A stretch of 64,000 nucleotides of DNA from Elusimicrobia bacterium GWC2_64_44 (GTDB lineage: Bacteria > Elusimicrobiota > Elusimicrobia > Elusimicrobiales > UBA9959), in contig MGUG01000054.1 in the NCBI GenBank assembly GCA_001799845.1, positions 65,393-129,392 on the forward strand, read 5' to 3'. Below are positions 52,038-59,520 of this stretch, piece by piece. Positions within the stretch are counted from its first letter, which is position 1. Each line of letters starts with the position of its first letter. A program made the translations under genes and the position numbers. A model generated the notes under the pieces. The model was not told the origin of the DNA. It saw only the letters and a program-made list of their open reading frames with translations, and did no database searches.

Positions 52038-53261
52038 ATGGGAAGATTCATTTACACGGTCCAGGACGCGCAGGGCACGGTGACCACCGGGGGCCTGGAC
52101 GCCGACGACGAAGACGGCGCGGTACAGGCGCTGCAGACCAAGGGCCTGTTCATCCTTTCTATCCAGTCCGAGGACACCAAGTCCAAGGGCATCATGAGCA
52201 TCAAGAAGCTCAGCGGGGGCAGCATCTCCGGCCGCGAGATGGTGTTCTTCGGCGAGCAGATGGCCACGCTGATAGGCGGCGGCATCCCGCTGGTGCGCGC
52301 CCTCTCGCTGCTCTCCGAGCACGCCGAGAACAAGAACCTGGGCGCGGTCCTCTCCACGGTGACCAAGGAAGTCTCCGCCGGCGGCGCCTTCCACAAGGCG
52401 CTCGAGAAGCACCCCAAGGTCTTCGACGAGATCTGGGTGTCGCTCGTGCAGGCCGGCGAGGTGTCGGGCCAGCTGCCCGCCGTGCTGCGCCAGATCACGG
52501 CCTACAGCGAGTCGCAGGAGAACGTGAAGAACAAGATCATCACGGCCGTCTCCTACCCGGCCGTGCTGATGACCATGTCCTGCGGCGTGCTGATCTACTT
52601 CATCGTCTACATCGTGCCGGTCTTCGCCGGCATCTTCAAGGACTTCAACCTGCAGCTGCCCTTCATCACGCAGATGATCGTCAATATCTCTTATATCGTG
52701 ACCAAGTACCTGGTCCTGATCCTGGTGGTCGGCATCGGCAGCGCGTTCGGCTTCAAGGCCTATATCGCCACGCCGCCCGGCCGCCTGACCTGGAACCACG
52801 TCCAGTTCAACATGCCGCTCGTCGGCTCGCTGATCAAGGCCATGGCCATCGAGCGCATGCTCACCACCATGGCCACGCTGATCCGCTCCGGCGTCAGTAT
52901 CCTCAACGCCGTCTCGGTGCTGGAAGGGGCGTTCAAGAAGAACCTCATCTTCCAGGCCGGGCTCAAGCAGGCCAAGAACGACATCGCCAGCGGCCGCTCC
53001 ATCTCGGAGTCCTTCAAGAAGACCGGCATCTTCCCGCCGATGGTGACCGAGATGATGTGGATGGGCGAAGAGTCGGGCAAGCTGCCCGACATCATCGTCG
53101 TGCTTTCGAAGTATTACCAGGAGCAGATCGACCAGTGGCTGCGCCGCTTCAGCTCGATGATCGACCCGATCCTGGTCGTGGGCGTCGGCGGCCTGGTGGC
53201 CGTGATCGTGATGAGCATCTTCATGCCCATCTTCCAGCTGTCGCAGATAGGCGCCGGCTAA
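52038..53261 (+). CDS. pilC: Type IV pilus inner-membrane platform protein PilC
   Basis: A 407-residue GspF/PilC-family protein. Two repeated cytosolic helical bundles (F-F-G-E-Q-M-A-T-L-I-G-G-G-I-P-L near 70 and M-A-T-L-I-R-S-G-V-S-I near 275) alternate with three membrane regions (about 170-195, 215-240, 375-400). The final F-M-P-I-F-Q-L-S-Q-I-G is typical. PilC couples PilB movement to pilin insertion. The short N-terminal cytosolic segment (FIYTVQDAQGT) is normal for the family. It begins 42 bases after pilB and is followed 17 bases later by the main pilin gene. Confidence 0.95.
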   Translation: MGRFIYTVQDAQGTVTTGGLDADDEDGAVQALQTKGLFILSIQSEDTKSKGIMSIKKLSGGSISGREMVFFGEQMATLIGGGIPLVRALSLLSEHAENKNLGAVLSTVTKEVSAGGAFHKALEKHPKVFDEIWVSLVQAGEVSGQLPAVLRQITAYSESQENVKNKIITAVSYPAVLMTMSCGVLIYFIVYIVPVFAGIFKDFNLQLPFITQMIVNISYIVTKYLVLILVVGIGSAFGFKAYIATPPGRLTWNHVQFNMPLVGSLIKAMAIERMLTTMATLIRSGVSILNAVSVLEGAFKKNLIFQAGLKQAKNDIASGRSISESFKKTGIFPPMVTEMMWMGEESGKLPDIIVVLSKYYQEQIDQWLRRFSSMIDPILVVGVGGLVAVIVMSIFMPIFQLSQIGAG

Positions 53262-53278
53262 AACTTACGGAGGGGAAA

Positions 53279-53782
53279 ATGAACACCCAGAAGAAAGGCT
53301 TTACCCTGATAGAGCTCGTGGTCGTCGTGCTGATCATGGGCATCCTGGCCTCGGTCAGCGTGCCGTACTACTACAAGACGGTGGAAACTTCCAAGGCCAC
53401 CGACTCCGTAGCGCTGGGGCACCTCCTGGGCAACGCCAACAGGATGTTCCGGCTGGACCAGCCCGCGGCCGCGATGAGCGGTTCCGTCACCAACAGCTGC
53501 AACACTTATACCTGCGCCACCGTCCCGGCCGGCAGCGGCTGCCGGCTGATAGCGTGCGGCTACGTGGCCCAGCAGGACTGGAACCAGGCCTCCTACGACT
53601 TCTACGTCTGCAACGGCGGCAACGGCGGGCCGTGCTGCGGCAGCGCCGGTACGGAGATCGGCGTCTCCTGCACCAGGCGCAAGGCCGGCGCCAGCGGCGC
53701 CTACGCCAACTGGGGCTACCGCTTCTACAACAGCGGCCGCTGCGAAGAGCTGGGCGGCGCGCCGAGCTGCCCCAAGTTCTGA
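53279..53782 (+). CDS. Cysteine-rich type IV pilin (probable major pilin)
   Basis: A 167-residue prepilin with a short leader and the cleavage/methylation motif KKGFTLIELVVVVLIMGILA (Gly -1, Phe +1, Glu +5), so all key residues are present. ATG 53279 has a good GGAGGGG. After the hydrophobic N-helix comes Y-Y-Y-K-T-V-E-T-S-K-A, then a globular part with ten cysteines, enough for five disulfides. Few pilins carry more than two to four cysteines. It is the first pilin after pilC and the only one with a canonical motif and strong ribosome site, so it is the best major-pilin candidate. The three following genes look like minor pilins. Confidence 0.9.
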   Translation: MNTQKKGFTLIELVVVVLIMGILASVSVPYYYKTVETSKATDSVALGHLLGNANRMFRLDQPAAAMSGSVTNSCNTYTCATVPAGSGCRLIACGYVAQQDWNQASYDFYVCNGGNGGPCCGSAGTEIGVSCTRRKAGASGAYANWGYRFYNSGRCEELGGAPSCPKF

Positions 53783-53786
53783 TTTT

Positions 53787-54257
53787 ATGAAAGCGCGCAT
53801 GAGGCCTGGCCAGAGCCTGATAGAAGTCACGATGGCCACCATGATAGCCGCGATCACCACCACCGCGGTCTTCTCGGTGGTGCTGTCGAGCTTCGTGTCC
53901 GACGCGCGCGCCGACAAGCGCGACGCGGCCGCGATGGCGGTGCGCCACGCCCAGGAAGTTCTGAAGAGCTTCGTCAGCGTGGACCCCTACAACCCGCTCT
54001 ACGCGCCCACCTCGGCCCTCGGCACCGGCCGCTGGCAGGCCGACACCTCCGGCGCCTGGGCGCTGCGCGACGGCCGCCACTGGATAAACTCCCTGGTGCA
54101 GCAGCCGGGCTCGCCGCTTTCCCCGGCCGGCGTGCCTGCGGCCACCATGTTTTACGACGTGCAGAGCTATCAATGCGCCTGGTTCGGCACCGGGGCCGGG
54201 CCGGATTTCCCGATGGCCTGCAAGCGGGTCACCTTCCGGCTGGACTATACGGACTGA
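53787..54257 (+). CDS. Minor pilin, PilV-like
   Basis: A 156-residue prepilin with motif PGQSLIEVTMATMIAAITTT (Gly -1, Gln +1 and Glu +5 equivalent). Gln at +1 replaces the usual Phe, which is common in PilV/GspI-like minor pilins. A hydrophobic helix leads to a globular domain with one possible disulfide (Cys in Y-Q-C-A-W and M-A-C-K-R). It follows the major pilin by 4 bases and precedes the next minor pilin by 2, so it is part of one translational chain. It probably sits in the tip or priming complex. Confidence 0.8.
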   Translation: MKARMRPGQSLIEVTMATMIAAITTTAVFSVVLSSFVSDARADKRDAAAMAVRHAQEVLKSFVSVDPYNPLYAPTSALGTGRWQADTSGAWALRDGRHWINSLVQQPGSPLSPAGVPAATMFYDVQSYQCAWFGTGAGPDFPMACKRVTFRLDYTD

Positions 54258-54259
54258 TT

Positions 54260-54931
54260 ATGAAGCAACGCAAAGCCTTCACCCTGGTAGAGCTGATCAT
54301 CTCCGTCTTCATCTTCAGCTACATCGCCGCCTCGCTGGCTACGATCTACTCCACCACGAACCGCCACATGTTCCAGAACTACCGGCGCAACGTCATCAAG
54401 ACCGACGTGCTGATCTCCATGCGCGCCATCCAGGCCGGGCTCACCCAGGCCACCCGCCTGGACCTGCCTGCTGCCGGCACGCAGAACAACGTGCTGGCCT
54501 TCGCCTTCAACGTGGACCAGAACTCCGCCTGCTACCCGGTGAATAACGCGCTTCCGGCCTCCTGGCATTACTTCTGCCGGGGAGCCGACCCGCTGATAGC
54601 GGGCTCCTGGAGCCTCTACCACCACACCGCGCAGCTCCCGGCGGGCACGCCCTGCGGCAACCCCGCCGCAAGCACCTGGAACGGGGTTTATCCCGTGCCT
54701 ACCTGCGGCGCCAACATAGGGGGGCAGACGGTCACCCTGCTGATGCGGCATGTAAGCCCGCCCTCCGGCTTCATGTTCAGCCGGCGGCCCGCGGACGGCG
54801 TGGACGCCGTAGGCGCGGTGCGCGTCACCCTGCGCTCGTTCTGGTCGGCCGCCGGGCGCGGTTTCGGCGCCTCCCAGCGCGACGTGGATTTCTCGCTGGA
54901 CAGCGTCATAACCGTCAACCGTTCCAACTGA
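54260..54931 (+). CDS. Minor pilin, PilW-like
   Basis: A 223-residue prepilin. ATG 54260 is chosen because it gives the short leader MKQRKA directly before FTLVELIISVF. The residue before the cleavage point is Ala rather than Gly; prepilin peptidases tolerate Ala there. Glu +5 is present. The globular domain holds four to five cysteines (SACYPV, YFCRG, TPCGN, PTCGA). The length matches PilW/GspJ-like minor pilins. It overlaps nothing and is followed by a 57-base gap containing a promoter-like element. Confidence 0.78.
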   Translation: MKQRKAFTLVELIISVFIFSYIAASLATIYSTTNRHMFQNYRRNVIKTDVLISMRAIQAGLTQATRLDLPAAGTQNNVLAFAFNVDQNSACYPVNNALPASWHYFCRGADPLIAGSWSLYHHTAQLPAGTPCGNPAASTWNGVYPVPTCGANIGGQTVTLLMRHVSPPSGFMFSRRPADGVDAVGAVRVTLRSFWSAAGRGFGASQRDVDFSLDSVITVNRSN

Positions 54932-54947
54932 CGCCGCGGCGGCGCCC

Positions 54948-54976
54948 TTGCCGACGGCGGTTTTGTCTGCTAGACT
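54948..54976 (+). promoter_or_regulatory. Candidate promoter of the PilX-like gene
   Basis: TTGCCG (54948-54953), a 17-base spacer and TAGACT (54971-54976), 12 bases before the ATG with no Shine-Dalgarno. It shares CTG(C/T)TAGACTATAA with the pilC upstream region. Confidence 0.45.
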
Positions 54977-54988
54977 ATAAATAATAAT

Positions 54989-55324
54989 ATGAAAGCCCGC
55001 TGGAAGAGAGGCGCAGTCCTCCTGCAGACGCTGGTCATGGCCATCATGCTGTCCATGATCGCCGTCATGCTGATGAAGTGGGTGCTGGCCCGCTACCTGC
55101 TGGCCGCCCGCAACTACCGGGCCACCGAGGCCAAGGCGCGTTCGCAGATGGTCACGGCCCAGCAGTTCACTCAGTGGAATTTTCAGGATTTCCCGACCCT
55201 TATGCCCGCCGGCTCCTCCGGTTCCCTTACTACTTTTGACAACACCACAGTGACCTGGGAGAGGTCCGGCGGCGCGCTGCCCCGCGTCTATACGGTCACC
55301 ATCGACGAGGACCCCACGCCCTGA
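54989..55324 (+). CDS. Minor pilin-like protein, PilX/GspK-like
   Basis: A 111-residue protein with a basic leader (MKARWKRG), one long hydrophobic helix (A-V-L-L-Q-T-L-V-M-A-I-M-L-S-M-I) and a small globular domain. It has Gly at the cleavage point but no Glu at +5, the feature of PilX/GspK-like tip pilins. It has no cysteines, unlike the other pilins here. A terminator is not visible after it; the gluzincin gene begins 11 bases later and is probably co-transcribed. Confidence 0.65.
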   Translation: MKARWKRGAVLLQTLVMAIMLSMIAVMLMKWVLARYLLAARNYRATEAKARSQMVTAQQFTQWNFQDFPTLMPAGSSGSLTTFDNTTVTWERSGGALPRVYTVTIDEDPTP

Positions 55325-55335
55325 GCGGAGGCCCT

Positions 55336-56220
55336 ATGCTTCCGGCCCTCCTGTCAGCGTTCCTCCTGGCCGCGGCGCCCGCCGCGGCGGCCCCTGTGGA
55401 CTGGCATACCAAAACCTCCCCGCATTTCGAGATCCTGCACGAATCGGTCTGGTCGCCGGCGTCCATCTCGCTCGAGCTGGAGCGCATGTACTCGTCGATG
55501 CGGCTGAACATGGCCATGTTCGCGCCGTGGATGGTGAAGGAAAAGACCAAGATCTACATCTACTCGGCCCAGGACTCCTACCTGGCGGGCGAGTTCCGGC
55601 CGCCGCGCTGGTCCAAGGGCCTCGCCTTCGTCGCCAAAAAGACCATAGTGGTCTATGACACCGGGGACATCGTTAAACTCAAGGCCGTCATCGCCCACGA
55701 GCTGACCCATCTCTACTTCGAAAGCTATTTCGCCGAGAAACTCAAGTACCCGCCGCAGTGGCTCAACGAGGGCCTGGCGGTCTACCTGGAGGAGTCCGCC
55801 TTTCCCGGCGGCGCGGGGCCGTGGAGCCGGGCCCTGGCCTATTTCCCCGACGAGCGGCGCTTCCCGTTCCCCGCCTTCTTCGACCTGAAGATAGACCAGC
55901 TGTCGGCGGAGTCGCGGATAGCTGATTGGTACCTGCAGGCGTACGGCACCGTGCTCTACCTCTACCGCCCGCACACGCGGGTGCAGTTCAAGGCTTTCTG
56001 CGAGGCGGTGAGGAACGGCAAACCGGTGGAAGGCGCGCTCTGGGACAGCTACCGGGTCAGGGAGGGCAGGGATTTCAGCGTGAAGTGGGAGGCCTGGCTG
56101 CAGGCTTACTCCAAGCCGGGGGCGGACGGCCTGCCCATGGGCAACCCCTCGGCCAGCTTCAATTTCAAGCCGGTGCAGATCTCGTCGTTCAGCTTCACTA
56201 ATTTCGGCTCAAAGAAGTAG
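55336..56220 (+). CDS. Exported gluzincin metallopeptidase (peptidase MA-like)
   Basis: A 294-residue protein with a signal peptide (MLPALLSAFLLAAAPAAAA). The zinc-binding motif HELTH lies near residue 121 and the third ligand Glu in WLNEGLAVYLE near 142, an arrangement typical of gluzincins of the peptidase MA superfamily. The chain is short and has no other domain. It is co-directional with the minor pilins (11-base gap, GCGGAGG ribosome site) and may process pilus or surface proteins, but prepilin cleavage itself needs an aspartyl membrane peptidase that is not here. Its end overlaps the convergent TMTC-like gene by 12 bases. Confidence 0.82.
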   Translation: MLPALLSAFLLAAAPAAAAPVDWHTKTSPHFEILHESVWSPASISLELERMYSSMRLNMAMFAPWMVKEKTKIYIYSAQDSYLAGEFRPPRWSKGLAFVAKKTIVVYDTGDIVKLKAVIAHELTHLYFESYFAEKLKYPPQWLNEGLAVYLEESAFPGGAGPWSRALAYFPDERRFPFPAFFDLKIDQLSAESRIADWYLQAYGTVLYLYRPHTRVQFKAFCEAVRNGKPVEGALWDSYRVREGRDFSVKWEAWLQAYSKPGADGLPMGNPSASFNFKPVQISSFSFTNFGSKK

Positions 56221-57939
56221 CCCGGCGCCGCGGAAAATATCGCGGAGCCGGGCCAGGTCGGTCTTGTCCCGCGGGGTCAGCCCCGCGGGTTCTTTATTTT
56301 GCGCCAGCAGCAGGGTGAGATAAAAGTCGCGGCGGCCGGGCGCCGCTTTCAGCGCGTCCCCGAGCAGCCGTACGGCCCGCGCCCGGTCCCGTTTCAGGGC
56401 CAGCAGCCCGGAGAGGTAAAGCGAATCGGCGTCCGGCGGATAATCCTTCAGCAGGGCGGGGATCTCGGCCGCGCCGCCGCACCAGGCCAGCGCGTAGGCG
56501 AGCCGCAGGCGCAGGTTGCCGTCGGCCGGGGCCAGCGCGGAGGCGTTACGGTAATTATCCACGGAGCCTGAGCAGGCCCCCTGGCGCAGCAGGGCGGAGG
56601 CCAGGTTGGCCCGGGCCCTGGGGGAGGAGGGGGAGCGCGCGGCCGCGGCCGAGAAGAGGGAGAGATCGTCGCGGAACTCCGGCCCGCGGCGCAGGGTTTC
56701 CGCCCCGAGCCAGGCCAGCCAGAGGCAGGCCGCCGCGGCCGGCAGCGAGGCGCCCTTGGGCGGCAGCACGCCTTTGAAGGCCCAGGCCGCCAGCAGCGCA
56801 AAGCCCGCCAGCGGCAGGTAGAGGTAGCGGTCCGCCTTTATATTGTAAAGCGGCCAGATATTTAGCACAGGCAGCAGCGCGGTAAAGATCAGCAGCAGGG
56901 CCAGCCCCGGCAGCCGGCCGCGCGCGAAGAGCCACGCCGCCCCGGCCAGCGCGGCCAGGCAGAGCGCCAGGGGGCCCGCGCCCTCGCGGAAGGTGCGCCT
57001 GACCCGCGGGCTGTAGTCGGAGGCCAGGCCGTAGGGCAGCGGCAGCTCGCGCAGGTAGCCGCGCGCGACGCCGGCCATGGTGTAGAGGTTCACGGCGGGG
57101 CTGGCGTAGACCTCGCGCCAGGGCGCCAGGCTTTTCCAGACCCCGCGCGGCGCGCCGGCGCCGGGAAACAGGGCGGCGGGGTAGAGCGCCGAGGGGGAGG
57201 AGACCCCCGGGGCCGAGCCCGGCAGATAATAGCCGGAGCGCGGCGCCCTGAACCAAAGGTAAAAGCCGGCCACGAACAGCAGCCCCAGCAGCAGCGGGGC
57301 CGCGCGCTTAAGTCCCTGCCTGCCCGAGTCGAAAAGTATGGCGGCGCTCGCCGCCAGCGGCAATACTACGGGCGTTTCCACGCTCAGCATGGCGAATAGA
57401 TAGCAGGCCGCCGCGGCCGCGCCGGCGGGCAGGGACGGGCGGCGGGCGTAGAACAGCGCGGCCAGCAGGCCCGCGCAGAAGAAGAAGAAGCCGAGCAGGT
57501 GCGAGCGGAAAACTATGATATGCACTGCCTCGGCGGCCGCCGGGTGCAGCGCGAAGGCCAGCGCCCCGAACAAAGCCCCCGGCGCCGAGCCGGAGATCAG
57601 CAGCAGCAGCGCGAAGAGCAGCGCCGCGTTGCCGGCGTGCAGCAGGGCGTTAGTGAGCTTCATGCCGCGCGGGCCGCTGCGGGCGCAGGCGTCGGCTATC
57701 AGCGTGGCGTTGACCGCCGGGCGCGCGCTCATCCTTACCGGCAGGACTTTCACCAGCTGCGCCGGGTTCAGCGCCGCGCCAAGGTTGGCGCAGTCCGTCA
57801 CGAAAGAGTTCTTGGCCAGGAATTCCCCGTCGTCCCAGAGCAGGCTGTCCGAAAGAAAGGGCAGGTGCGCGGCCAGCCCGGCCGCAAAGGCCAGAGCCGC
57901 GAGCAGCAGGTACAGCCGGGGTTTTTCAGCCGCCTTCAT
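56209..57939 (-). CDS. TMTC/PMT-like membrane protein with C-terminal TPRs
   Basis: A 576-residue protein with about ten to eleven membrane helices and a C-terminal TPR region (about 430-560, S-P-R-A-R-A-N-L-A-S-A-L-L-R-Q-G). The first periplasmic loop carries L-L-W-D-D-G-E-F-L, an acidic pair after helix 1 as in GT-C glycosyltransferases (PMT, TMTC). Eukaryotic TMTC proteins O-mannosylate substrates; bacterial relatives with TPRs are common but uncharacterised. It may transfer sugars from lipid carriers to exported proteins, which would fit the glycosylation-rich surroundings. The gene is on the opposite strand to its neighbours and shares a 26-base divergent gap with the kinase-like gene. 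Confidence 0.75.
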   Translation of the reverse strand: MKAAEKPRLYLLLAALAFAAGLAAHLPFLSDSLLWDDGEFLAKNSFVTDCANLGAALNPAQLVKVLPVRMSARPAVNATLIADACARSGPRGMKLTNALLHAGNAALLFALLLLISGSAPGALFGALAFALHPAAAEAVHIIVFRSHLLGFFFFCAGLLAALFYARRPSLPAGAAAAACYLFAMLSVETPVVLPLAASAAILFDSGRQGLKRAAPLLLGLLFVAGFYLWFRAPRSGYYLPGSAPGVSSPSALYPAALFPGAGAPRGVWKSLAPWREVYASPAVNLYTMAGVARGYLRELPLPYGLASDYSPRVRRTFREGAGPLALCLAALAGAAWLFARGRLPGLALLLIFTALLPVLNIWPLYNIKADRYLYLPLAGFALLAAWAFKGVLPPKGASLPAAAACLWLAWLGAETLRRGPEFRDDLSLFSAAAARSPSSPRARANLASALLRQGACSGSVDNYRNASALAPADGNLRLRLAYALAWCGGAAEIPALLKDYPPDADSLYLSGLLALKRDRARAVRLLGDALKAAPGRRDFYLTLLLAQNKEPAGLTPRDKTDLARLRDIFRGAGLLL

Positions 57940-57952
57940 ATAGTTAAAATTC

Positions 57953-57958
57953 TATAAT
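57953..57958 (+). promoter_or_regulatory. -10 element of the phosphate-kinase-like gene
   Basis: Consensus TATAAT only 7 bases before the ATG at 57966. No clear -35 and no Shine-Dalgarno. This is another near-leaderless start. Confidence 0.4.
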
Positions 57959-57965
57959 ATTTAAC

Positions 57966-58721
57966 ATGCTAGTCATTAAAGCCGGCGGCAGCGTCATTAC
58001 CAGGAAGGGGGGGCGTCCCGCCTTCGACCGGACCGCGGCCGCCAGGCTGGCCAGGGCCCTCGCCCGTTTGCGCGGGCCCTTCGCGCTGGTGCACGGCACA
58101 GGCTCATACGGCAAGCCGCCTGCGGTCCGCTACAACTACCTGTCCGGCAGGATCGCCCCCGGCACCGCCCCGGTCGCGGCGATCAAGGCCTCGCTCCTGG
58201 AACTGCATTCCCTTTTTATCTCTCAACTGGCCGCAGCGGGCCTGAGGCCGGTCAGTTGCCCCGGCTGCGCTTGCTTCTCCCTCGCCGGCGGCCGACCGAG
58301 GCTGACCGCCGCGCCGGCGCTGAAGGGCTGGCTTGGCCGGGGGTTCACGCCGGTGATCAATAGCGATATCTTCATGTCAGGCGCGGGCTTCCGTGTTGTA
58401 TCCAGCGATGCGCTGGCCGCCGCGCTCGCCGCGGCCCTGCGCCCGGAGCTGGCGGTATTCCTGACGGACGTCCCGGGCCTGCTGGACCCTGACGGCGCCC
58501 TGCAGCCCGAGCTGTCTCGGGCCGGGTTCCGTGCCCTCGCCCGGGACATCGGCGCGCCGCGCTCCGACGTGAGCGGCGGCATGGCCGGTAAAGCCCGGGA
58601 GATAGCCCGCATCCTCGCCGCGGGGGTGGACGCCGCGGTGCTGGATGGGCGGCGGCCTGAAGAACTGCTGAAACTGCGCGCCGGACGGCGCGCCGGGGGA
58701 ACTTATATACATGCGCGCTAA
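57966..58721 (+). CDS. Isopentenyl-phosphate-kinase-like amino-acid-kinase-fold protein
   Basis: A 251-residue cytosolic protein with the amino-acid-kinase fold of isopentenyl phosphate kinase (IPK). Matching elements are LVIKAGGSVITRK at the start, HGTGSYGKPPAVRY near 48, VINSDIFMSGAGFRVVSSD near 130, LTDVPGLLDPDG near 160 and DVSGGMAGKAREI near 196. In characterised IPKs and FomA the motif is G-x-G-(S/A)-(F/Y)-G-H-P, with His binding the substrate phosphate; here it is Lys. The activity or substrate may therefore differ. IPK belongs to the archaeal alternative mevalonate pathway, yet this genome has dxs. The neighbours are glycosyltransferases, so a sugar-phosphate or polyprenyl substrate is possible. 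Confidence 0.75.
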   Translation: MLVIKAGGSVITRKGGRPAFDRTAAARLARALARLRGPFALVHGTGSYGKPPAVRYNYLSGRIAPGTAPVAAIKASLLELHSLFISQLAAAGLRPVSCPGCACFSLAGGRPRLTAAPALKGWLGRGFTPVINSDIFMSGAGFRVVSSDALAAALAAALRPELAVFLTDVPGLLDPDGALQPELSRAGFRALARDIGAPRSDVSGGMAGKAREIARILAAGVDAAVLDGRRPEELLKLRAGRRAGGTYIHAR

Positions 58722-59520
58722 AAAGAACAGGATCAGCGTGGTTATACCGGTCTACAACGCCCTGCCCGAGCTGAAGGCCTGCCTGGAAAGTCTTTCGCGC
58801 ACCGCGCGCGGCCTTTATGAACTGGTGCTCGTCGACAACGGCTCCGGTCCGGAGACGCGCCGTTTCCTCGCCGGGCTCAAGGGCGCCGTCAAAGTCCGCA
58901 ACGCCTCCAACCTCGGTTTCGCGAAAGCCGTCAACCAGGGGTTGAGGGCGGCCTCCGGCGAGTACCTCGCCGTGGTCAACAGCGACGTGGCATTTTACGA
59001 CGGCGGCCTGCAGGGCCTGGCGGCCTGCCTGGACGCTGACCCGGCCGCTGGCGTCTGCGGTCCGCTTACCAACCGCACCGTCGGAGTGCAGCGCGTGGTC
59101 CTGGCCCCGAAGGTGGAGAAGGATAAGCGCTCGCTCGAGGTCTTTGCCCGCGCCATGGCCCTGCGCTTCTCCGGCGAGGCGTTCGAGGTGCACCGCCTGG
59201 TCGGTTTCTGCTTCATGCTGCGCCGCGCCGCCTATGAGAGCGTAGGCGGGCTCGACGAACGCTTCGGTACCGGGTGCTTCGAAGATTTCGACTATTGCCT
59301 GCGGCTGCGCCAGGCCGGGTGGCGGCTGAAGGCCGCCAAGGACGTCTTCGTCTGGCACCGCCATCACGCCAGCTTCTCCGGCCACGACCATTTCATGTCC
59401 TGCGCCGTGAAGAACCGCGAGGTGTTCGTTGATAAATGGTGCCGCAAGGCGCTGGAGTTCCTCGACGAGCTGGATCCTTACCTGGAGACGAGCGGGGCCC
59501 GCCTTAAAGCCGGGCGTTGA
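58711..59520 (+). CDS. Family 2 glycosyltransferase
   Basis: A 269-residue soluble GT-A enzyme. The N-terminus has S-V-V-I-P-V-Y-N-A, followed by L-V-D-N-G-S-G near 45, G-F-A-K-A-V-N-Q-G near 68, V-V-N-S-D-V (the DxD-like metal site) near 90, and C-F-E-D-F-D-Y-C-L-R-L-R (the acidic base region) near 190, followed by W-H-R-H-H. This is the rhamnosyl/N-acetyl-sugar type of GT2. It overlaps the preceding gene by 11 bases and the next gene by 4, so translation is coupled along the chain. The sugar donor cannot be told from sequence. Confidence 0.9.
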   Translation: MRAKKNRISVVIPVYNALPELKACLESLSRTARGLYELVLVDNGSGPETRRFLAGLKGAVKVRNASNLGFAKAVNQGLRAASGEYLAVVNSDVAFYDGGLQGLAACLDADPAAGVCGPLTNRTVGVQRVVLAPKVEKDKRSLEVFARAMALRFSGEAFEVHRLVGFCFMLRRAAYESVGGLDERFGTGCFEDFDYCLRLRQAGWRLKAAKDVFVWHRHHASFSGHDHFMSCAVKNREVFVDKWCRKALEFLDELDPYLETSGARLKAGR

